A stretch of 64,000 bases of DNA from Gossypium raimondii (GCF_025698545.1 NC_068575.1:62009980-62073979), one strand, 5' to 3'; positions 10,392-23,149 are shown, counted from the first letter of the stretch. Program-made: numbers and translations. The notes: generated by a model from the sequence alone, not told the origin.

Positions 10392-12700
10392 GTGGTGATC
10401 TTTAGACAAAAAAGATGATGCTTATAAACAGACAAAATAAGATTTGAATAGTTTATCTGGTAAAGAGAAAAAAAGGAAATGGCACGCAACCCTAAGAGAA
10501 TTATTCATGTTTTTAAAATGAAATTGATGGTCAAATCGATCAAACTATTAATTTTTAGTTTGATTTATATGATCGATCTAATTAAAAAATTATTAAAAAA
10601 TAATCCAATCAGTTCAATCTCATTCTCCTAATTAATATTCTAATTGATTCTTAATCCAATCAATTGCTTCCATGGCTAATACCAAGTCATGTATAAATAT
10701 ATATTAAATACATGAAATGGAGATTCAACATACCTAAATCCTAACAATTAAAATAGTGGAAGCACTAATTATAGAAATTAAAAATAACACATAAGGATAA
10801 TTTTAGTTTTTAATGTTTTTTTATTACGTTGGTCTTTTTTTTATATTTTCGTCTTTAATCTTTAAAATTTAGTTAGTTTATTTTTTTAATAAAATAGTTG
10901 ATTGAATAATTAAAATTGATAACTCACATCACATTTTATGCGTATTTCATTGTTAATGTAAATATATTTTTTAAAAGCTTAACGAACCTTTTAAAATTTT
11001 AAATTATTTTTATAAATACACATAGACCATCACGTGAGCACATCAAGGCAATTAAAATTATAATTATTCGGTCAACTTTTTCATTAAAAAAAAAACAAAT
11101 AGATTATCTTTGATTTTGCCAATGGATCATTTAGAAAAAAAAAAGAATCAATAGGGTTTTATGGGCTTTTTGAGCCCATCAATTAAGCCTCAGCAGAAGC
11201 CTAGAATTATAAGTGCTTGGCCCAGGCCTTCAAGGATGTCCACTTTTGTAAGCGACCCACCCATATCTAGCCACTATGTTTAAGGTCATATTTTGCTATT
11301 AGTCCCTATATTATGCATAAGTTATAGATCTAACCTCTTTATTCTAATTTGGTCAGTTTTAGTCTTATTTCTTTTTGAACTCAGTTCTAACCAAAACTGT
11401 AGTAGTTAAATTCATTTAGCTAAATTCTGTTTTTAATTTTGTACTATGCGTAAGATTTGGATTTAAACTCGTTCTTCAATTTAATCATTTTTTATTCTTT
11501 TGTACTTTCAAATTTCAGCCATGTTCTTGACATTATTATCCAATACATATCTGAAAATAAGTATGAAGAAATCTCTCTCAATTAAGGTACTTGGGAGAAT
11601 CCTATATTATAAAGATTAGATCAAATTAGTCTCTATTATTATATGTATCAATTTAGTCCCTACACCATTAAAATGAATCAAATAATTTCAAATCGTAACA
11701 TAGTTAACATCTACTATAAAAAATTACTTGAAACTTATCTTTTTCAATTGTAGCTCAATTCCAAACAAAAGATTGCATATATCGTATACTGAACCATAAA
11801 AACTTTAAAAATATTAATCCGTTCAAAAAATAATTGATATTTTTAAAACAATAAATATTAATTTCATTCCAATTAAAAAAATCATAAACTAAATTTATCC
11901 TTAAATTAGAGACTATCCTATGAATAATGGGGACAGAACACAGTACTTCATGTCCTTTTAGTGTGTGCACACTGAAAGTAAAAAGAAGAAGAAGAAGCCA
12001 TAATCAGACGTAATCTTTTATTTATTTTTATTTTTTTATTGCACAACATTCAATCAAGGTTTAGCAGAAGCCCAGAAATCTTAAAAGGGTCTTTATTACA
12101 ACGGGGATATATATTTTCTATGTTCCAAGAAAATTATGAATACTCAGCCCAGCCCTTCAAGCTGTTTGTAAGCTATCAATCCATATTTAGCTACTCTCTT
12201 CTTATGCAAAGAGCCGACAATTTTACCGGATACATACACGGTGGTTGGTACCGATCTTACCGATCAATATTTACCGGTTTTAAGATAAAACGGAATAGTA
12301 TGATACCAGTTTGCAGTTCACGATACATACTATGTATTATAGATATCGATTTTATTTAGGATTTAGGATTGAAGATTTCATACATTTTGATGACATTTTT
12401 TGAGGCCTTTTGACAACATGACCTACTACAGTAGGAAGCACGTATGTTGATTTGCCTCGATTAGTTTTGGTTCTTTTTTTTTTCGTGAAAAATATGTAGT
12501 ATATTATTAGTGAAGTTTTTAAATTCTACAAGTAAAATCAAATCAATTGATTTGTTGATTCAATTGATCTGATCGACCAATTATTCAATGACAAGCGAGC
12601 CCACTTGTCATCTAACGCTCTAAGGGATGGCAATGTTAAAACAGAATAACCTACAACACAAATAGGTCCACGCAACACAAACCATAACGACAATTAACTT
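10392..12700. other. Gene-free intergenic DNA with two copies of a dispersed ~125-bp repeat
   Basis: The blocks at 11170-11290 and 12058-12195 are alignable: 'cagcagaagcctagaa' and 'gcccaggccttcaag' match 'tagcagaagcccagaa' and 'gcccagcccttcaag', and both continue with 'catatctagccact' or 'catatttagctact'. A further block at 11924-11960 matches the promoter region of the CCT gene (see 33087). No gene was recognised. Confidence 0.5.
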
Positions 12701-12779
12701 GCAACAATAGTGCTTGTTTGGCACCTAACCTCTGACTTGTCTGCACCACCATACAATTCACCATGTGACACTATGAAGG

Positions 12780-12950
12780 GCAATTCCCTATATAAGACCA
12801 AACGCACGAGGGAACAAGTATTCTTTTACAAATCATTTTCTCCCTCTTCTTCCTTTCCTTTTTCTTTTTCTTTGTCGACTCTCCACCTTATACCAGTAAA
12901 TCAGACCTTATCCCCTCCGCCTTCTCGCCTATCAACAAGTTAAAATGATA
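12780..12950 (+). promoter_or_regulatory. Promoter-and-leader-like sequence without a recognisable gene
   Basis: 'cctatataagacc' (about 12787-12800) looks like a plant TATA box. About 30-50 bp later comes a long C/T-rich tract (12828-12890) typical of plant 5' leaders. The open frame through it (12710-12943) has only Ser/Phe-rich low complexity, and no conserved coding exon follows. It may be a promoter displaced by transposition or a non-coding transcript start. Confidence 0.3.
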
Positions 12951-13527
12951 TTAATAATGGTGATTTATTAAATTAAATTGAGTCAACTACAACCGAAATA
13001 TTAACGGTAAAATATATTTAATTTCAAATTTGATTAAATTTTATTTTTAAAACTCGAATTTCATAGAAATAAAACATCAAATTCTTCAAATTTAAGTTTA
13101 CATTAAAAATATTTAAACTCAACTTGCGAGCTGTACGAGCGTCATTAAATAAGACCCCAACTAAATTCTATTTTCCTTTTTCAATCAAATAATTAATGAG
13201 AGAACAAGTCTTAGTGAATCACTACTTGCACCCGTTGGACCACAAAATTATCAACTATGCCTTGTAATTTGTATCGAGTTCTTTGAATCGTAGTGTTTTT
13301 TAAAATTAAATTAAGTTATATTTTAATTTAAATAATTATACAAAGTAATGCGAATGTATCATCGATTAAACCCAAACTTTTATGCTACACAATACAATAA
13401 TTTTGTCATTAGTTTAAAAGATTGTTGATAAACTACATTTAAACACCATTGGGTTTCACCATTAATCTTTAAAAGAGGTAAAAGCTGGGGCTGAAGTCTT
13501 GTATTCAAGCTTAACTCATATTTTAAA
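12951..13527. other. A+T-rich intergenic DNA, no gene seen
   Basis: No ORF, RNA gene or bounded repeat was recognised. Confidence 0.4.
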
Positions 13528-14092
13528 GGGTAAATTATATTTAATGTCATTAAATTATTAATAATTTTATATTTTGGTCGCATAATTTTAAAAAATTATA
13601 AAATCATCACTAAACTATTCGAAAGTTTTTATTTAAGTCGGTAAATTATTCAAAAGTTTTTTTATTTAAGTCATTGGGTTGTTAAGTTTTTTTTTTAGAG
13701 TTTGGATAGCGAGCTCCAAGCCACAATTTGACAATCATTTCGGTGAATCAGTACCCATTGACGAATAGAAGAAAATACCTTAAATTCAAGACGATCTGAT
13801 GATAAGTGTTGAAAATTAAAGAAGAAAGTTGTTTAAATTTTGATTCGTAGAATCGTGACGTTCAAAGCAATTTTACGAAGAAAAAAATGAAATGTAGAAA
13901 AAAAAGAAAATGAGAGCTTTCGATTGGTGCAGGAAATGAGAACAAAGAAGGCTATATAACAACAATTTTAACAGCCCAGTGATTTAAATGAAAACTTTCG
14001 AATAATTCAGTAACAATTTTATAACTTTTTAAAATTGAGTGATCAAAACGTAAACTTACTAATAGTTTAATGACCTTGAGCGAAATTTACCC
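13528..14092. mobile_element. Foldback MITE, GGGTAAA family (copy 2), 8-bp TSD
   Basis: It starts gggtaaatt and ends aatttaccc, with arms of over 100 bp that fold back ('actattcgaaagtttttatttaag' against 'tgatttaaatgaaaactttcgaat'). The flanks attttaaa (13520-13527) and aatttaaa (14093-14100) match 7 of 8. An 8-bp duplication suggests hAT-type mobilisation, though A+T-rich flanks make this tentative. Confidence 0.75.
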
Positions 14093-14876
14093 AATTTAAA
14101 CATGTCTTTAGAACGGCAAACCCAGTTTAATTCTCAAGAAATTAAATAAATTTCGAGCTAAAATTCATCTTAGCTCTCCATCGACCGTGTTCTGAAAATC
14201 TAAAAGCCAAGAAACGTCTCGTCATGATCGTGAGTCATGAGCACTCCTTCACTAAAACTTGTCTCCCATTGAGGAATTTCGTCGAACACGATAATGATAA
14301 AATAGCACAAGCAGACAAAAAATGCTAGAATACGACAAACATCCACTTCAATATTCAACCAAGCAACAACACGTGCCCCATAAAAGCCCATATCGATCAC
14401 CCTTTCACAAGCCCTTTTCGATAAAAAGTTAGTCGGGACCCTCACTCCATTGTCCGATTTCGGGGCAGGTTTTTATCAGATGAGCTGCTCTGGTCCTTCC
14501 CCCCTCCCCCTTTCGAAGAGAATATTGCCATTACCATTCCCATCGCCATTGCCCTAAGCTAATGGTCTCAATATTTCAGCAGCCAACACCTGTAATGGTC
14601 CCATCTTTTTTTGTCTGTTCTGTATTTACTAATTCCTTCGCTTAAAACAATAAACTATTGTCTTTTTACAAAGGGAATATGAGAAATAATTTCATCGAAC
14701 ACCTTACCTTCATTATTGAATCCTTCGTTAAAAAAAAAAGGGTTTTCAATTACGGATAGGATTCAACCATGGATACTAAAAAAAAGGAGACATTCTACAG
14801 TCTTCTGGTGTTTTTCGATTTGGATACTTTTACGAATTAGATTAACGTGTCGTTTCCCGTTTGATGTAAATTTTTT
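14093..14876. other. Intergenic DNA, no gene recognised
   Basis: A minus-strand open frame at 14200-14445 (81 codons) has a hydrophobic middle but no family signature. Otherwise the stretch is A+T-rich. Confidence 0.4.
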
Positions 14877-15492
14877 GGGTAAATTATATTGTTAGTCACT
14901 CAATTAATTGATAAGTTTTTGTTTCGATCACTTAATTAAAAAAAAAGTTAGATTTAATCATTAACGGTGACATATTTTAATTGGTGTAATAACAATTTTA
15001 GTCGTTAGTTTTATATTTTTTTATTAATTTAACTCTATTTCTATATAAAACTATTAAAAAATTTTAAAAAATTCTATATAAAACTCTAAATCTCAAATGT
15101 GTTGTTGTTAAAAACTAATATGTATAAAAAATAAATAAAATATGATTTGGGTGATGAAGAATAATCCCTAAACTCCAAAAAGATGATGATGATGCACCGG
15201 AAGCAGCCAGGTAATTGCAACAACAAATCTCCACCATTGCCATACATATTAGCTCTTCAGTAACATGGATTTTGATTTTTTTTAAAAATAATTTTTAGTT
15301 TTTTTATTATTTAATACAGAATCAGGGTTAAATGTAAGTATAAAAGTAGAGGATTAAAATTGTCACTATACCAACTAAAAAAACCGACCCAATTAATTAC
15401 TTGATGAAGAGTGATTAAATTGTAACTTTTTTAATTAAATAATCAAAATTAAAACTTAACTATAATTGAGTGATTAATGATGTAATTTGCCC
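14877..15492. mobile_element. Foldback MITE with GGGTAAATT ends (second subfamily), 8-bp TSD
   Basis: The left end gggtaaattatattgttagt and the reverse complement of the right end (gggcaaattacatcattaat) match, and both continue into 'cactcaatta'. The flanks aatttttt (14869-14876) and aattcttt (15493-15500) match 7 of 8. The 616-bp interior is not coding. It shares its termini with the other GGGTAAA elements but not its interior. Confidence 0.7.
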
Positions 15493-16716
15493 AATTCTTT
15501 CCCTCCTCCTTAGGCCCCAATTGTCAGTGCATGGAGCAATAGGGTTACTTACAAAGGAAACTGATAAATCTAAATTCATATAAAAAAAATTGGGTGTAAA
15601 ATTCATTCAATTATTGAACTTTGTTTGATACAATAATTTTTTGTCATTATCGCAAACGATGATAATGGACATGACTTTGATATTGGAAACTAAAGTACAA
15701 AAAAGAATTTATTACATCACTAATAGCAAAAAAACTAGATTTAAGGCTTATGTAATAATGTTGCTAGCTTGAAGTAAAAATTCGTTTTTAAACAAGGTTA
15801 AGAGAAAATAAAATAAAACCCTAGTTTAATGTTTATATAAAAGCATAATATTTACTCATTTATCATTTTAGTCTTAATTATTTTTATTACTTTGATTCAC
15901 AACCTTCAATATTTAGATAAATCGTCTCTTGTTTCCTTTAATGAGAGATTTTTTTTCAAAATACGAAAAATCGAGAGGATAAATCTCTTTTTAGTGAAAG
16001 AAACGGATAAATTAAACATAATTATTTAGTAATATCCAACGGATTCTCTGCGAACAACTACAAACCCTCATTCATGTTAAAAGTCATCTTGATGATGTAG
16101 TTAGCTTCCAAGTTCTCTTCTTTGGGAATATGATCTCGATCTCATTGACCTATTTCCAACAAAATTTGTTAAATATGTCTGATAAGTACTGAATTAGATG
16201 TCGATAAAAATACTTCTTGAATGACCTAAATAACCTCCATACTGTTCGTCTGAATCAATATTTTGTCACATTGCCTAAATTTCAATTCTTCAACTCTAAA
16301 ATAATTTATACAATTCAAGAATCCCACCATGGGAACTGACAAAAAAAAAACTCAGAAAATGGGTGGGTAGGAACTCAAAACAAGAGCCTTTAAAGTCAAT
16401 ATCAAGTGGTTTTGTTGAGAAGAACTCCCATGAAATAGAGGCTTGCATCCAAAAGGCAAAAAAAGAATCCAAAAAAAAAAAGTGGCATGGTGCATTGGGC
16501 CATGTAAGAGAGGGTTGAAATGCAAAAGGGTCCCATTTTACCTAAAAAAAAAAAAACAAATTCTACAATTCCATTTCACATTATAATGACAAGAAACAAA
16601 AGGCACTATCAAACAATCCCCTCCAGCTGTTTTCTTAAACAACTCTCTCAACACATCTCACATTCATATTTTTCTGGTTCCAGCTCTCCAAATTCCTCAA
16701 TTTCGCATTCTATGTT
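15493..16716. other. Intergenic DNA, no gene seen
   Basis: A+T-rich, with several poly-A tracts (16340-16550). No conserved ORF or RNA gene was recognised. Confidence 0.45.
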
Positions 16717-17165
16717 TACGTTTTAATCATTTAACTTTGAAAAAAAATTAGAAAATAGTTATTGATTATTCAAAAACTTTCATTTAAGTTATTGAACTGT
16801 TAAAATCATTTTTATATGGTTTTTTTTTTGTTCTCACTACTTACACCAATAGAAAATTTTTCTTCTATTTCTCTACTACAATTCCATTTTTTGTTCATGA
16901 AATAGATTTGAATATTACGAATCCGTGAACCAAAATCTAAACAGCTTTTTCTCCAATCTTCAACATTGATCGTCAGATCAACTTAGGTCTAAAGTATATT
17001 TTTTTACTCGTTAATGAGTAGTGATCCACTGTACCAATCGTTGAATCAGGGTTTAAAGCTTGCTAGCCGGACTTTAAAAGAAAAACTTAACAATTCAGTT
17101 ACTTAAATAAAAAGTTTAGAATAATTCAATCATCATCCAATAACTTTTTGAAATTAAATAAATAT
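16717..17165. repeat. Foldback MITE, GGGTAAA family (copy 3, end-truncated)
   Basis: Internal sequence ('ttaggtctaaagtatatttt', 'aatgagtagtgatccactgt', 'gtttaaagcttgctagccgg') matches the copies at 18835 and 59356. The terminal gggtaaa is missing at the left. Confidence 0.65.
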
Positions 17166-17691
17166 TTTTTTTGTCAAACATTTTTGACAAATTTTAGTAT
17201 CTTTAAAATGCAAAGTTATATTAAAATTTATTACTGTAATAGATGCTAAAGCTACCCAATAAAATGTGTGGATTCTTTTTCACCTTATGCCTCCATTAAC
17301 TTTCTTTTTTACTTTTTCCCAAGTCAACTAAGTGGATTTTGGGTATTCACAAGAGGCAAATTCCCTTCAATTTCAATGCTCTTCCTTTGAAAATTTGTGG
17401 TTTTCCTTTTTGCATTAAAACCATGAATTTTTATACCCATTATTTTTTTGTCTAATAAAACAAAATGAAATAGGATGGATTCAACCAGCTGGTGTAACTA
17501 GTCCGATAAAATTGGGCCACGTGTAGATATATAATTGGTTTCGAGGTGTTACTCCGTGACAGAAACGTCAACAAAGTGCGACACATATAACTCAAGTGTT
17601 TTTTGTTTTTTGTTTTTTGGAACCATGCATACCTATATGCAAGTCGACTGACCATAATCGTTTTTCTTTAATTCATATCAATATTAATTTG

Positions 17692-18041
17692 GTAAAAGTA
17701 TCTTGAAAATTTTATATTAAGAGATAGATTGTGTTTTATTTTATTTATTTAAAAAATAAGTAAATTAATCTTTGTACATCAGATCAAATAGCAAACAGAA
17801 GTACATAGACAAAATGTGAGCATACAGTATACATACACCAGACAGTCATACATGACGTGCTATATACATCTCATGCTAATGTACAAGGACCAATTTTTAT
17901 AATGAAAATTGATGGAATTTTTAATAGAAAAACCCGTTTGCTCTTTAACCTTACATACATAGACTAATTTGCCTATCTTTTTAGTAGGAAGGGGCAAAAT
18001 GCAATCTGACTCCTAGTAAAGGGGCTCCGTGGTACTTTTAC
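17692..18041. mobile_element. Foldback MITE, TAAAAGTA family (copy 2)
   Basis: It opens 'gtaaaagtatcttgaaaa' and closes 'gggctccgtggtacttttac', which are inverted copies. The middle contains 'tacatcagatcaaatagcaa' and 'gatggaatttttaatagaaa' in inverted order. No ORF. Confidence 0.65.
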
Positions 18042-18058
18042 ATATCAAGTTTAATCTT

Positions 18059-18432
18059 GGTAAAAGTATCATAGAGGACCTTATATTAGGAGCCAAATTA
18101 CATTTTATCTCATCTACTCAAAAAATTGGCAAATTAGTCATTGTACGTTAGATCAAAGAGAATATTGACCATTTTGTTAAAATTTCCATCAAATTCTATT
18201 ATTAAAAACAAGTCCATATACATCAAAATAAGGCACATGTGGCACGCCGTGTGCAGTTGTCTGGTTATTCCATCAACTACGTCAATTTTTAATAGTAGAA
18301 ATGGATGAAATTTTTAACAGAAATAACCAGTTTGCTCTTTGATCTAACATACAATGACTAATTTTCTTAGTTTTTAAGTACAAGGAACAAAATGCAATTT
18401 GACTCCTAAAACATGGGCCTCCATGATATATT
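18059..18432. mobile_element. Foldback MITE, TAAAAGTA family (copy 3), next to copy 2
   Basis: Same plan as the element just upstream: 'gtaaaagtatcatagagga' at the left and 'gggcctccatgata' at the right. The palindromic centre is around 'ggcacatgtggcacgccgtg'. The two copies lie in tandem 17 bp apart. Confidence 0.65.
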
Positions 18433-18649
18433 GATATTTATATACATACTTATATATTAGGGTTAATGTAATTTTTAGCCATTTAGCTCAACAAGTAAGG
18501 TTACTTTGTTATATGTATTTTTTTTTCAGTTTTGTACTTGAACTTAGTAATTAAGTTTATTTTAGTTCTTAAACTTTGCAAGTAAGTCCACTTTGATATT
18601 ACTGAAATGGAGTAGAAATGTAATGGAATAGAAATGTACATACATCAAA

Positions 18650-18780
18650 ATGGACCTAATTGTTGAAATAACTCTAGGTAAGAACTCACAATTACACGAG
18701 GTGAGATTCAAACTTGAGATCTCAAAATTCATAGTGTCTCAACCTTGCCTTTGAGCCGAGACCTCATTACCAAAATATAG
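18650..18780 (-). repeat. Possible tRNA-derived SINE fragment
   Basis: On the minus strand, 'caagtttgaatctcacctcg' resembles a tRNA B box (GGTTCGAATC) with flanking T-arm context. Upstream is a weak A-box-like segment around 'ggctcaaaggcaaggttgag'. No 3' tail or target duplication was confirmed. Confidence 0.3.
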
Positions 18781-18834
18781 TTTATTAGATATATGAAAAT
18801 TTTAAAATAAAATTAAAATTGGGAATTAATTTAA

Positions 18835-19375
18835 GGGTAAACTACACCTAGTGTCACTAAATAGTAAATTTACGTTTTTGTCACTTAACTTCAAAATTGT
18901 CACTGAACTACTCGAATGTTTTCATTTAAGTCACTAGGCTGTTAAATTCATTGTTGTGTGGCCTTCTCTGTTCGCACCCCTTGCACTAAATAAAGCTCAC
19001 ATTCCCCTTCTCTTTTACAGTTCATTTTTTTCATGAAATAACTTTGAATGCCACTAATATGTGAATCAAAATCCAAACGACTTCTTCTCCTATCTCTGGC
19101 ACTGACCTTCAAATCGATTTAGACCTAAGGTATGTTATTCTACTCATTCATGGGTACTAGCCTACTGTATCGATCATTGAATCTTCACTTGTAGCTTGCT
19201 AGTTGGACCTTATAGAAAAACTTAATAGCAAATGGCTTACATAAAAACTTTTGAATAGTTTAAGGACTTAAATGAAAACTTTCAAACAATTCAATGACCA
19301 TTTTGCAACTTTTTGAAGTTAAATAACTAAAATGTAAACTTAGTAATAATTAGTGACATTAGGTATAGTTTACCC
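18835..19375. mobile_element. Foldback MITE, GGGTAAA family (copy 4), 541 bp
   Basis: It has complete ends: gggtaaactacacctagtgt at the left and 'cattaggtatagtttaccc' at the right. The flanks taatttaa (18827-18834) and taatttat (19376-19383) match 7 of 8. This is the best-preserved copy in the gene-poor stretch. Confidence 0.8.
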
Positions 19376-20046
19376 TAATTTATATTTAATATTCACTTTG
19401 GTCCTTGGAGTCCGACATGAGAGTTTTCCTCACAATTTTGCCAATGTACTACTGTTTGGTATTTTAAGTTCCTTTGTACTACCAGAGTAGTCATCCAAAA
19501 ATGGATAATACGATATACGGTCCCTCACTCATTATTGTTCGTTTTTAGAATAAAAGAAAGAAGGATTTAGTTGAAATTCTCACTTTACAGCCCAACTCTA
19601 TTTTAATATTCCACACTTTATGAATCTTTTTTTTTTTTTGACGAAACATTGAAACTGGAGCAGAACTTGTGAAAGTGAAATCCTTTTTTGTGGGTGTTTC
19701 ACTGTTTTTTTCTGAATTTTCGTCTTTCTCTTTTACATCTCAGATACAACCAATCGCCACTAATTTTAATGTCGACTGTTTTTTCTTTTATTGAAAATTT
19801 TTAAAAAAATTAAATGTTAAATTTCGAGTTTAAATTTAGTGTAAATTACAGTAGACATCATTTAATTATGATTTTTTTCCGTCACCTGTTATAAAAAGTT
19901 TTAAAACAATCATCCAATTTTATTTTTTTATCATCATTGATTAATGTAAAAATGAAACACCTGAAAATTCAAAATAGTTATTTGACTAAAAAATATATAA
20001 TTAAATAATTAAAAAATCATTTTGTAACTTTTAAACATTTTAGCTA

Positions 20047-20960
20047 GCGGGTGAAATTATGAAATTTTGGGTTAAATTTGTAAATTATGAGCAAATCCAC
20101 CAGCATGACCAGCCGATTCGCTCTACAAAAAGCCAGATTGTTACTAAAGCTGATGGCACCAGTGAAATCAAGTTTGATCACAGCCACTTAAAGCAATTAC
20201 CAACTCCTCCAATCTTTTCTACACAGATGATGTTACAACCACTTGATGGCCCAGACCTCGGCCCTGAAGCTCCTCTCATACAAAGCTCCTCTCATACAAA
20301 GCTTTCAATCTAATGGAAAGCCTTTGTATTCTTTTAAAGATCCTAAAGGACACCGTCCTTGGGATATCAATTGTTCATGCAAAGGATGCCAAGATGCAGT
20401 TTACGCATTTTCTGTCTGCCAATTTAGAGTGGCTTCGGCTGCCGCTATCTTTATCTGTTTGCCTTCTGCATCTACTTGCAATTTTGTCAGAATTTTAGGG
20501 GCATGAAGATGCTCCTTCTTTGAAAATTCTTCTAACGGTGGGAATTCATGCTCATATGAAGAAGTTGATTCATACATCTGTACTTCCGGAATCTTTTGTT
20601 GTGGAACAACAACCTTTTCTTCTTGAGCGCATGTCTGAAATTGATTATGCTTCTGGACCCATTTGTTGATCCTTTTATAGCAAGGTTGCTTCAAAGGTTT
20701 TGCCAACCATCTTTGTTCTGGATCCTCTTTAGGTGGAGGTGATGAAAATGAAGGAGAATAATCTTGAAGTGTAGGAAGTTCTACTCCCGTCTTTCTTGAT
20801 TGAAAGCTTTGTATGAGAGGAGCTTTAGGGCCGGGGTCTGGACCATCAAGTGGTTGTAACATCATCTGTGTAGAAAAGATTGGAGGAGTTGGTGATTGCT
20901 TTAAGTGGCTGTGATCAAACTTGATTTCACTGGTGCCATCAGCTTTAGTAACAATCTGAC
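20047..20960. mobile_element. Broken, inverted-duplicate coding fragment, possibly endogenous pararetrovirus
   Basis: Coding-like sequence runs on both strands. A plus-strand frame (20059-20313, and about 20290-20420 in the next frame) includes a short Cys-rich stretch CSCKGC. A minus-strand frame runs from 20865 to 20401, with open sequence upstream to about 20960. About 155 bp at 20135-20290 recurs almost unchanged and inverted at 20803-20960, so this is a rearranged fragment in a head-to-head arrangement. The Pro-rich, Gln/Lys-rich protein with FPPLEEF recalls the region between movement and coat domains of plant pararetroviruses (Caulimoviridae). That is a resemblance from memory. It has no intact gene and looks dead. 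Confidence 0.4.
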
Positions 20961-21684
20961 CTTAAATTGAATTATTAATTTTTGAATTTTTTTTAAAAAT
21001 TGATTTAATTAAAAGGACAAGAAGACTTAAATTGAATTATTATTTTTAAGAATTGCTAGAACCACAATTTTTTTCATTTACCCATAGGGGCCCATAAGGT
21101 TAAAGGTGTTCATGCCTCGAATTACAACTTGATTTAAAAAAATGAATTCAAGGTCCGGACTTAACTTGATCAGTCCAAATAACAATTTTATTATTTAGAA
21201 AGTGATAAAATATTAAATATATATTTCTATATTATTATTAAACTTAAATTATAAATATATTTATTGAAATTTGTGTAATTTCTTTTATATCTTTAGTTCA
21301 AATTTTACCGTGACGTAAATTTTTATAAATTTTATATAAAATATAAAATGATACAAAGACTCTCATAATAATATAATTTATTCTTATATAAAATATTTTA
21401 ATAATTTCTAATTGAATTGATGTCTAATTAATTATTTTTGGCAAAATCTAATTTAAATAAAATTATCTCATTCATTATAAAATCTATCAAATTAAACGAA
21501 TAGATCCAATAATTTAAAACAAAATGTCTACCGTCAATGCACCGTTTTATTTAAGACAATTCCATCATCTCATATGCGAAAATTTGTCCCAAGAAAGTGA
21601 CAATCAGCTTCAATTTTCTGCAAAGCTTTGAGAACAAATTATTATTATCATTAAACAATTAAAATGGAGGGATTAAGAAATTAT
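20961..21684. other. A+T-rich intergenic DNA, no gene seen
   Basis: The phrase 'cttaaattgaattatta' appears twice (about 20963 and 21029), possibly marking the edge of an insertion. Nothing else was recognised. Confidence 0.4.
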
Positions 21685-22204
21685 AGGTAAATTGCACTTA
21701 AAGTCACTAAATTGTTAATAAATTTAAATATTAGCCATTTAATTTAAAAAAGTTACTAATGGTCATTGAGCTATTCAAAAGTTTTTATTTAAGTCATTGG
21801 CCTGTTAATTTTTTTTTTTAAAGTTTGGCTAGCGAGTTTCAAGAGACGATTTGACAGTCGGTACCTATTGATGAGTAGAAGAACATACCTTAGATTTAAG
21901 TCGATTTGACGGTCAGTGTCAAGGATTAGAGAATAAACTTGTTTAGATTTTGGTTTGTAGATTTATGATGTTCAAAATTGTTTCATGAAAAAAAAACGAA
22001 TTTGTAGAAGAGAAGAGGAATGAAAGTTTTAGATTGGTATAGATAGTGTGAAAAGAGATGGCCATACGATAACGATTATAACACCCCCAATGACTTAAAT
22101 GAAAACTTTTAAATAGTTCAGTGATCATTTTGTAACTTTTTAAAATTGAGTGACCAAAACATAAACTTACTAATAGTTTAGTAATCTTGGGTGCAATTTA
22201 CACA
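21685..22204. mobile_element. Foldback MITE, GGGTAAA family (copy 5)
   Basis: The left end is 'aggtaaattgcacttaaagtc' and the right end 'cttgggtgcaatttacac', with long folding arms and the usual centre ('gatgagtagaagaacatacc'). The flanks gaaattat (21677-21684) and taaattat (22205-22212) match 7 of 8. Confidence 0.75.
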
Positions 22205-23022
22205 TAAATTATTAATTTTATTGTTGTTATTGTATATTTATTTATTTTAATCTGCCAAACCTAAATGTGAATTGTTTGAAGTTTTATCCCATTGCTTTCA
22301 GCTTGAATCTTCTCTTGTTTTAAAGCAAGGGCCTGTTCAGAAAATTTTTTTAGGAGGATCGAAATTAAATTTTAATTTTTATGATGATAGGAATATAATT
22401 TCATCATTTTAATAGTTCATATCTTTATAATTCTTAAATGATTAAATTATTCTTTTTTCATTTTAAGAGGTCAAAGTGTAATTTTATTTTTACTAACTTA
22501 AATTTTTAAAAAATTAAGAGCCTAAATAAAAAATTTATATTTTAAAAGGGTTTAGCCGCTGCCAGCCCACTAATTGTTATCCTAGGAAATAAAGTAAAAT
22601 AAATAAAATATTAATAGTTATGGTTTAATTTTGTCCAGGTCCATGTACTTCTTTGGACTCTTGAAATTTAGTTCATCTCTTTTTAGTTTTGAGAATTTAG
22701 CCCTTCTATTTGTCTAATTTTAAAATTAAAATCCGATTGATAAACTTGTTAATACTCTGATCTACAAAGATTTGGTTTAAATAGGGCAGTAGACTTTGAT
22801 ATTAATTAAACTTATCTTTCCTCATTAAACAAAGTAATTTAACATTTGATGTTACTGTTTCAAAGACAGGACAAAAGTAGGAAAAATTATAAAGAAAAAC
22901 ATAGTCTTTGTTAAATTCAATTTGGTAATGTGGAGAAATAGGGCTAACCAATTTGATAGAGAATTTGAATAATCTCTTTTTTTATCAGAATCTATCCATC
23001 CTTTTTACAGCTATTTTTCATC

Positions 23023-23025
<3 letters not shown>
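22205..23025. other. Intergenic DNA with a degraded dispersed repeat
   Basis: 22330-22575 ('gaggatcgaaattaaatttt' to 'gggtttagccgctgccagcc') resembles a dispersed plant repeat, and related wording is seen at 25370-25590 and 26225-26400. There is no ORF of note. Confidence 0.35.

Positions 23026-23059
<34 letters not shown>
23026..23059. repeat. (AT)n microsatellite
   Basis: About 34 bp of uninterrupted AT dinucleotide repeats. Confidence 0.95.
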
Positions 23060-23061
<2 letters not shown>

Positions 23062-23149
23062 ATTCAATTTCTTGAATTTACCCAGACTCTTTTAAAGCTT
23101 TCATCAAAGGGATAGAATATTCAACATGCTTTATTTCAGGCTCGATGTT

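Noticed and set aside
14200..14445. 81-codon minus-strand open frame with a hydrophobic middle
   Set aside because: No family resemblance, no splice context, and it lies in repeat-rich gene-poor DNA.
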